64,000 bases of DNA from Ovis canadensis (taxonomy: Eukaryota; Chordata; Mammalia; Artiodactyla; Bovidae), in NCBI RefSeq assembly GCF_042477335.2, contig NC_091248.1, positions 121,356,501 to 121,420,500 of the forward strand, read 5' to 3'. The position numbers were made by a program, and so were the translations under genes. Of this stretch, positions 12,408 to 22,500 are shown piece by piece. Position 1 is the first letter of the stretch. The number at the start of each line of letters is the position of its first letter. The notes beneath the pieces were generated by a model. That model did no database searches. It was not told the origin of the DNA and worked only from the letters and a program-made list of their open reading frames with translations.

Positions 12408-12525
12408 AAAGTGAAGTGAAGTTCCTCAGTCGTGTCTGACTCTTTGTTTGCAACCCCATGGACTATGGCCCACCAGGGTCCTCCGTCCCTGGGATTCTCC
12501 AGGCAAGAACACTGGAGTGGGTTGT
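12408..12525 (-). mobile_element. Bov-tA-type SINE fragment
   Basis: Reverse piece gtgaagttcctcagtcgtgt to aacactggagtgggttg, next to a poly-T run at 12378. Confidence 0.8.
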
Positions 12526-12711
12526 TCTTACTTTATGTTGTGAGACCTTGAAGAAAACTTTCTGGCACCTGATGGATATACATCCTTGGAGGTGTGTGGA
12601 GATATTTTAGATAGCAAAGGTGCCTGCCCATTTTCTTACTTCCTCTCTCTTGCCTGGCTCCAAGCTGTTGGAAATGATTAGGTGGGGACGTCTACTTACT
12701 TGCCAAAGGAA

Positions 12712-12975
12712 GGACTGTTGTTGAAGCTGAAGCTCCAATACTTTGGCCATTTGTTGTGAAGACCTGACTCTGGAAAAGACTCTGATGCTGGGAAAGATTG
12801 AAAGCAGGAGGAGGGAGGGGTGTTGGAGGAGGAGATGGTTGGATAGCATCACTGGATCAATGGCATGAATTGGAGCAAACTCTGGGAGACAGTGAAGGAC
12901 AGGGGAGCCTGGCGCCTTGCAGTCCATGGGGTTGTAAAGAGTTGGACACAACTTATGACTGGACAACAACAACAT
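12712..12975 (+). mobile_element. BovB 3' fragment
   Basis: Forward: gaagctgaagctccaatact, gggaaagattgaaagcagga and a tail with caacaacaaca. 12976-13567 has nothing recognised. Confidence 0.85.
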
Positions 12976-13567
12976 CTACTTACTCACTACACTGTTACAC
13001 ATGCTACTGGAGGAGATCAATTAGAATTGCTTACTTAAGAAAAATACTTAAACTCATTAGTGCTGCTCCTACTCATTGTGTACATTTTAAAAGCATTGAC
13101 CTTGCAGCTTCATTTGAGACATCCTGACCTGGTGAGTCTGTCCTCCTGAAATACTCTGTGTACTACTTGTATTTAGAATGCCTGGCTTAAAACTCTTAGC
13201 TTTAATAGTCTGCATCCCAAATGCTCTTAGTTGTCAGTAAAACTGAGCCTGCCTACGCACTCTTCTATTCTTGATTTATAAATAGGTTCAGCTGCCTAAC
13301 AATTAAATAGACTATATTTTGCAACATGCACGTTCCTTAAGGAGATAGAGGGCAGATGGCTTTTACTCTTATGATGCTATCTGGAAACCATCCTCCTAAC
13401 TTTCCTAAGTGTGTATGTTTTGAAGGATTGGCAAGGAGACTTTTGCGCTCACAGGAAGTCTAGTATCAAATTTCTAGCAAATCTTCACAGGGACAGGCCA
13501 GGACCAGCTTATGCTGGTCAAAGAAGGTCTGCGCTGCATGCTTATATTATACATGGCTACGCATGCT

Positions 13568-13858
13568 TGTCGGAGAAGGCAATGGTAACCCACTCCAGTG
13601 TTCTTGCCTGGAGAATCCCAGGGACGGAGGAGCCTGGTGGGCTGCAGTTCATGGGGTCTCTATGAGTCAGACATGACTGAGGGACTTCACTTTCCCTTTT
13701 CACTTTCATGCATTGGAGACGGATATGGCAACCCACTCCAGTATGGAGAATTCTCCAGCCTGGAGAATTCCATGGACAGAGGAGACTGGCAGCCCACAAT
13801 CCATAGGGTCTCAGTTGGATATGACAGAGCAACTAACACCTTCACTTTCACTTCCATA
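13568..13858 (+). mobile_element. Bov-A2 SINE (dimer)
   Basis: Two related units in tandem: ggagaaggcaatggtaaccc ... cactttcatgcattggagac ... gagcaactaacaccttcac, the dimeric Bov-A2 structure. Confidence 0.85.
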
Positions 13859-15178
13859 TAATACAATGCATGCTGCGCTGTGCTAAGTTGATTCAGTGGT
13901 GTAATGCAATGAGTGCTGGGATTAAGTATCATCACTTTTTTTTTTTCCCCCCGTGGAGAAAATTATGTGAAGAGAAGGAAAAGACTTGTACCTTAGTTGG
14001 GGCCCTCCAGCTGGGTCTCAGCCCCATGGCCTCATTCTGCTCTCCTGTATCCAGGGTTACCCCACGTGGATGTAGTGGGTGAGGAATAAGATCAGACATC
14101 AGAGCCCTCAAAGAGACCCAGTTCTAGTCTATCTCCTGCAGCCTACTGGGCATGACCCTGGGCCGAAGTCTTAAGTTCCCAGCCTGTTTTCTCACAGTAT
14201 ATGTAAGGGGTGAGTCTGGACAATCTCTAGAGTGTAGCCCAGAGGCTGGCTGCCAGTAGGGTGTAGCCGATTCAGAGGGCCAGGGACTGTAAATACTGAG
14301 TAGCGTGTGCAAACGGGGACTGCCTTAGATGGCAGTAAAGGCTGGGAACACACAGTCCAGGGTGAGGCACTGGACTCGCAAGCCAAAGCGCCTCGCGAAT
14401 CCCCAGTTTGCAGGTAGTGAGTGTGGTAGAATTCAGTTGGCGACTTGGTTTAGTTTCCACGTTCAGTTGAAAAAAAAAAAAAAAAGAAGGAACCCAGGTC
14501 TGTCCCTTCCTAGGACCTGGGGCACAAGAAGGCTGAGAAATCCCGTCGGACCAATGGGGGGCTCCACCGAGCGCAGTCTGCGAATCCCCCGAGGGCGCCC
14601 CCACCTCGCGCAGCTTCCTAGAGGATCAGCCCTGGTGAGCGCTGAAGAACCGGCGAAGAGGAGTCGCCCGCGTCCACGTCAGTCCTCCCAGCCCCAAGTG
14701 TGCGGGGGCCGCCCGCGCCTCCGCCCCGCTCCCCCCACCTCCACGGCCTGCCTCGCCCGCCTCGACTCCGATCCGATGGCGGGGGCGCGGGTGATGCGAA
14801 TTCCTAGAAGCCTTAAGTAGCTGTCCGGGATGTGAAGTTAGGATCCCCCAGAGGATCACTGAGGTGCGCACTCACCCGCCCCCCACCCCTACCCCAGGTC
14901 ACAGAGGGCCTGGGGTCGGGGTGGGGGGCGGACGAAGAAGGCAGGGAGAACGCCTCTCCCCGTCCACCTAGAAGGCCAGTCCCATCCCAGTCCTGCCTGT
15001 CTGGGCTAAGCCGGAGGGGATTTGGGGCGCGGGGCTGGCGGAGGAACAGCTGGAGGTGGCAGGTAACGGTAGGCAAGGCGAGGAGGGGGCCGGGTCGGGG
15101 CGGAGGCGCCTCCGGGCCGCTTGGGCACCTCTGGGGCAGCCGCCCGACCTCCGCCGGCTTAGCCCGGAGTAGGGACGG

Positions 15179-15185
15179 TGAGTCA
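15179..15185. promoter_or_regulatory. AP-1 consensus TGAGTCA
   Basis: An exact TGAGTCA, the Jun/Fos recognition heptamer, about 430 bases upstream of the ZYX exon 1 donor. A short motif may occur by chance; its place in the promoter makes it credible. Confidence 0.5.
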
Positions 15186-15234
15186 GATCTCGGGCACCCG
15201 CGGGTCGGGCGGGGAAGGAGGGCAAGTCAGGAAA

Positions 15235-15242
15235 TGACATCA
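15235..15242. promoter_or_regulatory. CRE/ATF-like TGACATCA
   Basis: TGACATCA differs from the CRE octamer TGACGTCA by one base and fits ATF/AP-1-type heterodimers. It sits 50 bases after the AP-1 heptamer in the ZYX promoter. Confidence 0.4.
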
Positions 15243-15458
15243 GAGGCCTGTGTTTGGGGAGGGGGTGGTCTGCGCCCGGCCGGGGCGGCGGGGGCGGAGG
15301 TGCCCGCCGGGAGGGGAGGGGGCCAGGTCGGGGGGTGAGAGCGGGGCGGGAGGACCTAGGCGAAGCCCGCGGCCGGGGGCCGGAGCAGGGCCCCTTCCTG
15401 GGGGAGTTTCCCGCCGCGGCCGCCTCCCCGCCTCTCCCCGCCCCCTCTCCGGGCCGCT

Positions 15459-15468
15459 CCTTGTATGG
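15459..15468. promoter_or_regulatory. CArG-like serum response element
   Basis: CCTTGTATGG fits the SRF consensus CC(A/T)6GG except for one G in the core. ZYX is a known SRF/MRTF target, so a CArG-type element next to the inferred first exon is expected; binding is inferred. Confidence 0.5.
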
Positions 15469-15479
15469 TCTGCGCGCCG

Positions 15480-15611
15480 CGCTCTCCCCGCCCTCTCCCT
15501 CCCTCCGTCTTCCCTGCGTCCCTCCCCGCCCGGCTGGACCGGGACGCAGAGTCCGCGGACTCGGCTGCGAGGCGGACCCTGGCAGACGCGGCGCGCACGC
15601 TCCGGCCCGCG
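15480..15611 (+). other. ZYX: ZYX non-coding first exon (5' end approximate)
   Basis: A consensus donor (G|GTGAGG) at 15611/15612 lies in the CpG island, and an acceptor (CCCGCAG) ends at 15758, twelve bases upstream of the zyxin ATG. This gives a short 147-base intron and matches the known ten-exon gene plan with a non-coding first exon. The transcription start is not visible; the lower boundary is a guess placed just after the CArG-like element at 15459. Confidence 0.5.
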
Positions 15612-15758
15612 GTGAGGCGCGGGGAGCCGCCCGGCGGCCGCCCACGGGGTCGGGGAGCCGGGGCGCCGAGGGGAGCCGGGCCGGGGCGCCGGGGGCGGGG
15701 GGCTCGGTCCTCAGCCCGGCTCGGCGCTGCGTAACCCCGGCACCCCCGCCCCCCGCAG

Positions 15759-15972
15759 CCCGGCCTGGCCATGGCGGCCCCCCGCCCGCCTCGCGCGATC
15801 TCCGTCTCGGCTCCGGTGTTTTACGCCCCGCAGAAGAAGTTCGCCCCGGTGGTGGCCCCGAAGCCCAAAGTGAATCCTTTCCGGCCCGGCGACGGCGAGC
15901 CGCCTGCGGCCGCTGGGGCCCAGCGCGCACAGATGGGCCGGGTGGGCGAGATCCCCCCGCCGCCCCCAGAAG
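15759..15972 (+). CDS. ZYX: ZYX exon 2, N-terminus
   Basis: The exon starts with 12 bases of 5'UTR, then codes residues 1-67 plus one base. It carries the alpha-actinin-binding N-terminal region and ends in the phase-1 donor AG|GTAGGT after the proline run preceding Glu67. Confidence 0.95.
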
Positions 15973-18323
15973 GTAGGTGGCCGAGCTTGGGGGCTGGACC
16001 TCGGCGGGCGCCGGCCTAAGTGGGGGGGAGGGGTTTCGGGAATTCGGGGGATGTCTGGAAAGGTTGCGGCGGAGGGGGCTGGGCGCAGACACCCAGTCCC
16101 GAGCAGATGTTCTTAGCTCATCGCGGAGCTCGTGGCTGGGAGCCAGGGCTCCTGGGACAGTTCCAAGTCCCCCCGCCTGGGGGTGGGAGGCGGGAATGTG
16201 GGGCACGAATGTTCCCCTCTGGGTCCGTTTTCCGAAGTGAAACGGGAGATGCACCCCTCCTTTCCTGACCCGGGGCTCTCAGGGCGCCCTGCAAGCACTC
16301 CCCCCACCAACCCCTTTACTTTCTTTCCTGTGCGTTCCGGAACCCTCGAGAGACTTCTTGGGTTAGAGGTTAGGGGTTAGAACCGCTTCTTAAAGGAGGG
16401 GAACCTGACGAAGGGTCGAGGGGCCCCTGCTGACCGCCCTCCTTCTCCTTCCAACCCCAGACTTTCCCTTACCGCCTCCTCCGGTGGTCGGGGAGGCAGA
16501 CGACGCCGAGGGCGCCCTGGGAGGTGCCTTCCCACCTCCGCCGCCCCCGATCGACGAACCGTTTCCCCCCGCGCCTTTGGAGGAGGAGATCTTCCCTTCC
16601 CCACCGCCCCCGCTAGTGGAGGAGGGAGGTCCCGAGGCCCCCACCCAGTTCCCATCGCAGGTACGGAGGCCCGGGAGGGGCAGCCAAAGCGATCACATCC
16701 CCAGGGAAGAAGAAGGAGGGTCCTTTTCCGTCGACTTTGGCGGCATCTCTGCCCTCCGGGAGGGCGGGGTGGCTGTGGGGAACTGGGATGGGGCGCTCTG
16801 ACCCCTGCCCCTCTAGCCCAGGGAGAAGGTGAGCAGTATTGATCTGGAGATCGACTCCCTGTCTTCGCTCCTGGATGACATGACCAAGAACGATCCCTTC
16901 AAAGCCCGGGTAAGGGGCTGGAGAGCAGGGGAGGCAGGCCAGGGAGGAAGGGCTGGGGCTGGAACCCCACAGCCTCCTCTAAGGCACTTCTCTCCCCTCT
17001 GCCTCCCTTTGCAGGTGTCATCTGGATATGTACCCCCGCCGGTCACCACTCCATTCATTTCCAAGTCCAATACTAAGCCTGCAACTGGGGGCACAGCACC
17101 CCTGCCTCCCTGGAAGTCCCCTTCTAGCTCCCAGCCTGTGTCTCAGGCTCAACCTCAGAGCCAGACACAGTTCCATGTCCAGTCCCAGCCCCAGGCCAAA
17201 CCCCAGGCCCCTCCCCAGCCTGTGCCTTTGGCCACCACCCAGCCTCGGGGGCCCCTAGCCCCATCTCCAGCCCCTAAGTTTTCTCCGGTGACTCCCAAGT
17301 TTACCCCTGTGGCTTCCAAGTTCAGCCCTGGAGCCCCAGGTGGACCCGGGTCCCAGCCCCATCAGAAGCTGGGGCCCCCTGAAGCTCCCTCTTCCACTGG
17401 CAGAGGTTCCCCTCAGCCCCCCAGCGTTACTTATGCTCAGCAGAAGGAGAAGCCCCAAGTGCAGGAGAAGCAGCACCCAGTGCCCCCACCGACTCAAAAC
17501 CAAAACCAGGTGAGGGATGCAGGGAGACTGGGCTGATTCCCCAGGGGCTGGAGGCCGGGCAGGCAGGAAGGCCGGACTGAGCCCTGGGGGCTGGAGGCTG
17601 GGCTAAGGCTAGGATCCTGAGCCTGAGTGGGGTGTGGGGTGGTGGGATCGTTTTCAACCTCTAGGGTTGGATGGTGGAGAAAGTGCTTCGGTTGGGGGAG
17701 AGCCTGGCAGGGTCTGAGGCTGGGTGGGGCCTGACTGGGAGTGAGGTGCGCAGCACAGACTCTTGAGTTAGGGGGAGGATTTGGTGCACCTTTTCCTTTG
17801 CCCTGCCCCAGAAAGTTAAAGAGAAGGATGAGATCATCAGCAGTCCAACTTCAGATCTTCCCCTTTCTTGGATTCTTGAGTTAATCTCTGCTTTCCCTGC
17901 CCGAGGGCCCATCTGGTGATAAGAGCCACTGGCAGTAAACGCTGGTAAACACTGGCTGAGGCAGCCAGTGACTGCTCAGTGCCAGGCACTGTGCTCTGTA
18001 CTCGGGAGGGAGGAGACCTCGGAGAGCTTGAGCCGAAGGGAGTCAGTGGACCTGTAACAGAATTCCTCGCTCCCAAGACCCCAGGCAAGTTAGGTGAACT
18101 TTGAGCCTCAGTTCCCTATCTACCTTCACGATGGTGATAAGGATTACCTGAGCCAGAGCTGTTGCTGGGGGTCTGCATTGAGCACATGAATGCTCAAGGT
18201 AGAAAAGTTAACACTCCTATCTGACCATTCCTGCCTTGCCATTCAGGAGACTGATCTTCTGGGTTTAAGGGATCTTGTCAGATACCTGGTCCAAACAACC
18301 ATGGAATTAACTGAGAGCATGGA

Positions 18324-18373
<50 letters not shown>

Positions 18374-19558
18374 AGGCAAGAGATGCCAAGTGCCAATGAG
18401 TTTTGCAGAATTCGGTTGTTACAGGAACTCCAAACAAGGAGCCAGTGTGGAGGCTGGCATGTTAGGAAAAGACATCAGGGTGCTGGTGTGCCTTTAATGA
18501 TGGTGGGATTTAAGAATCCAGAGAGGAGAGGGAAGGGCATTCTAGTGGGAACTGCATGAGCAAAACTCAAGGGCACAGATACACCAGGGGTGTCTGGAGG
18601 ACAGAAAGTGGAAGGCCCCCCGGGGGAAATTGTAGAGCTGTACTTAGAGAGGTAGGTGGGGACTTGAGGGGCCAGCGGAGATGAAATAGTGCACCCAGGA
18701 AGCCTGGGGGTCCTGGAGAGGCGGGAGTGTTGTCTGGGTAGAGGTACTGCTGCGTCCTGGAGGTTTTGGGGAAAGTTTTTCCGGCAGAGGTGTGGACTAG
18801 ATGCAGGAGGTCAGTGATGCGTGGGGGTGCACTCCTGGGTGATGGTAACATTGGCAGAAATGAAAAATATGGCCCAGATCAGAGAGCTCTTACAAAGGAA
18901 GCACCTCCAGGCTTACTAGCTGATAAGGAGTTGGAAGAGGATGGGAGAGGAGTTAAAAAGAAAAAAAAAAAACACCCGGATGTGTTGGGGAATGGCAGCG
19001 TTGCTGACAAAATAGAGAAGTCCAGAAGGGGAAATGGTGTGGACGGGAAGGGGAGGGTCTGGCTGTCAGCATGTTGAGCAATGGGTTCCAGGAGGATCTC
19101 CTTTCAGCTGGAACTGTCATTCAGTCAGAAATGGGGGTACGGGTGGCAGGAGAGGGTCAGGGTGAGGTGTGTGAATGCGTGCCGGTCATGTGGGCGGTTG
19201 TGTGCGGTGATAAGTGCAGCCTGGGGGCGCTCACACCGGCGGGCTGGGAAGAAACCTGGGTGATGCTCCTGTGCGCCTGGGAGGAGTGGGAAGAATGGAA
19301 GGAGGAGGAGGAGAGTCACGAGTCGGGGGCATCTCCGAAAGAGAACGGTGGCCGAGGAACCCCATCAGTGGGGCCCCGAGGGGGATGAGGGCTAAAGTAA
19401 GGCCAGAGATTGGACGATTCAGAATTCAGAAGCTGTGTCCTTTTGAGGGGCAGTGAAGGAGTGAGTGGGTGGTGAGAAGCTTGGGAGTTGCCCAAGTAGC
19501 CTGTTCTTAGAGGTTGGCAGGGAAACACCTTGGGAAGATGTGTGTGCGTGCGTGTGCA

Positions 19559-19593
<35 letters not shown>

Positions 19594-22500
19594 CATTAGG
19601 GGAGGAAGACTCAGGTGTGTGTGTGAACCAGGAGGAAGAAGCCTATGGAAGAGACGGGTTGGGGGTCCCTGAGAGCTGGGCGCACTGTTGGTGCCAGCTC
19701 CACCCTCGGGGCATTTCCAGCCCAGAGACAGTGGATGCAGTGGCCTCAAGCAGGCTTTTGTGATGAGGGAGCTCGGGCTGGCCAGCTTCCAGCTCCTGGG
19801 TCACGTAGGAGGTGAGGTCATCTGAGAGCGAGGGGGCAAGGCCGCGGGGGGCTGGAGGCGATGGAAAGGTTTGAAACAGTTGCTCTGGGGCAGGCGAGAG
19901 TGGGAACCCGCAGCAGCCAAATGCCAGCCAGCCCGCCTGGATGGAGGGTGCGGAGGGCCCCGCAGTGTTTGGTGAACTCCCTCTGCGGTCGTCTCCCCAC
20001 CTACTTTCTGCAGCTGGGAGGCAGAAACAGGAAGCGGGCGGTGGCGTGGGCCCAGGGTTGATTGAGATCGGACTAGATAAGCAACGGTAGCCGACTGGTG
20101 GCAAGGGTAGCTGTGAGAGCCTTGTGGAAATCAATGGTCAAGGGAACTGGGCCTGCGGGGAGGCCAGACGGAAGGAGCGGATGCAGAAGGCATGTGGGAG
20201 AGGGTTGGGAATCAGAGGCGCCAAGGCTTTTCCGAGCAGGTTCCTTCAGGAGGTGAGAATGGGAAACAGGGAGGAAGTGATGGTTGGGAGGTGGAGCCCA
20301 GGGTCTTGGAGGTGGCGACCAGTAAATCTCAGATCCGAGGGGTCCCACGGTGGAAGGTAACTGAGCCGGAGGGACGTTTGGAGCTGTTGGAGTTGAAGAG
20401 GCGTGAGTGCCGTGCATGTCAAACCTGGGACATCGGTGCTGCCAGGCAGAGAGGGAAACAGCGGCTGGATTGTGTCGTGGAGGAGCATGGATACCCAAGG
20501 GGAGCTGATATTCCAAGGAATGGAAGAGGCATCTAAGTGGCTGGCTGTGTCGTCTTCCTCTGTCCCCAAGATGCTGGGAGGGGAAGACTGGGAGCAGAAA
20601 AGGTGACGCTTACGTAGAAGAAGGGGCTTGCAGGAGACTCCCAGGGTCAGTTAAAGACAGGAGGAGGCAAGGGAAAATGGCTGAAGCTGGAACGTCTATA
20701 GCGGATGCAGCTCTTGATGCAGACAGGTGTGAGCGTGGTGGAGCCAGGGCTGCGGGCAAGGTGACCACGGGAAGAGGGAACTGGGTGGCTTTGAGGTTCC
20801 CCGTGTTAGGGACGAAAGGCATTGGCAGGTAGAGCGTTCAGTGGTGGGGCCACAGTCCTGGGTGGACTTAGCAGTGGAGACCAACGCAGCATTCCTGGGG
20901 GACCATGTCATGGAGATGCTGGCACAGGTCGGACAGCCCCCGTGGGGCCTCCTCCCGGGATGTCTCGGGGTTACTGGCACTGCTGACCCCCCAACTTCAC
21001 CCCCACCCCCAATCTGCAGCTGTCTCAGGACCCCCCTGAACAGGAGAGGCGGACTGGCCGGAGAGGGGCCACTGGAGAGTGGCCCTTCTCTGAAGCCTCC
21101 TGGGGAGGGCCTGGGGTCAGCCAGGTGGTCCAGGAACGCCCCTCGAGGGAGGGGCCCTGGGGCATCTGCGTGGGAGCTGGGCGCTGGGGTCTAACCTGAC
21201 TCCCGCTGTGTTGTACCCTCACGCTGACAGGGGCTGCCGGGCAGCCGGCGGGACGGGTAGGTGTGTGTGCGTGGGCCTCACCTGCCACCGCGCGCCGGTC
21301 TCTCCGTGGGGGCCGTGTCCCAGCATGCTCTGTGGGGTTGACGCGTGGCCTGGCGTGCTTGGTGCTTCTGTGACCTGAGCTGCTGTGTGCGTGGCCTCCG
21401 TCCGCTCAGTCGTTCCAGCCTGTCTGTGTCTTCGGGCAAAGCGGGTGGCAGGTTCATCCTCGTCCCTTGATTTGTGTGGTGCTTGGGGGGTCGGGGAGGG
21501 AGGTTGAGGAGCTTTTGGGGGTCCCACCAACCTGAGTATCTGGAAACCAGGAGACGGAGCAGGGGGTGGGATCCATCCTTTTCGGGGAGAAAGCAGAGAA
21601 GCCAGCTGGGGTGGGTTCTTGGAGGGCGGTGCCCCTTGAGAGGGAGAGAGGGCATGAAGAAAGTGCTGGGATTTCAGGTGCGCCCCGCTGGGGCCCCGGG
21701 GCCTCTGACACTGAAAGAGGTGGAGGAGCTGGAGCAGCTGACGCAGAAGCTGATGCAGGACATGGAGCATCCTCAGAAGCAGAGCGTGCCTGTCAATGGT
21801 GAGAGCCCACCACCCCGCCTGGAGCGACGGCCCCTCCGTTTCCGGGCTGTTCCCAGGCCTGCGGCTCCCGGCCCTGTCTGTCTGATGCCAGCTGACCCCT
21901 CACGAGCTCTTTTCTTTTTTTTGCCATCTCTCCTGTTTCGTCTCCATCCTCTCCGGCCTTCCCAGAGTCCTGTGGCCGGTGTCACCAGCCGCTGGCACGT
22001 TCGCAGCCCGCGGTCCGCGCTCTGGGGCAGCTCTTCCACATCACCTGCTTTACCTGCCGCCAGTGTGAGCAGCAGCTCCAGGGCCAGCAGTTCTACAGCC
22101 TGGAGGGGGCTCCGTACTGCGAGGGCTGCTACACCGTGAGTCCCGGCGTCAGGGGTGCAGGGCAGGGGGCTCAGCCAGGGTTGCGGCCGGCACGGGGCAG
22201 ACAGCTGGCCCTGGGGTGCCGGTTCCCGGCCCACCTCCAGCTGCTGCCCACCCCGTCCGCAGGACACCCTGGAGAAGTGCAGCACCTGTGGGCAGCCGAT
22301 CACTGACCGCATGCTGAGGGCCACAGGCAAGGCCTACCACCCGCAGTGCTTCACCTGTGTGGTCTGCGCCTGCCCCCTGGAGGGCACCTCCTTCATTGTG
22401 GACCAGGCCAACAGGCCCCACTGCGTCCCCGACTACCACAAGTGAGGACCCCCGCCCACCTCCGGGCCCTTCTCTGGGTACCAGCAACGATTTGTCTGGG

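Larger units (their letters stand above)
14540..16120 (+). promoter_or_regulatory. ZYX: ZYX CpG-island promoter
   Basis: The base composition changes sharply here to CpG-dense sequence with many GC boxes, covering the non-coding exon and start-codon exon of ZYX. No TATA box is obvious, as expected for a housekeeping-type CpG promoter. It contains an AP-1 consensus (15179), a CRE/ATF-like site (15235) and a CArG-like element (15459). Confidence 0.8.
17510..21677 (+). other. ZYX: ZYX intron 5 (4.2 kb)
   Basis: It holds a MIR-like relic (about 17925-18210), GT microsatellites at 18329 and 19539, and long stretches at about 18430-20700 with phrases resembling the antisense of the L2 LINE coding region. 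There is no BovB or Bov-tA insertion, unlike the rest of the window. No additional exon was recognised. Confidence 0.7.

Noticed and set aside
14968-16254. A 428-codon open frame on the minus strand across the ZYX promoter and first coding exon
   Set aside because: It is a product of extreme GC content in the CpG island; composition is mainly P, R, A and G, no domain is recognisable, and it overlaps real zyxin exons in antisense.
18190-18399. CV-repeat coding frame over the GT microsatellite
   Set aside because: A trivial translation of a dinucleotide repeat.
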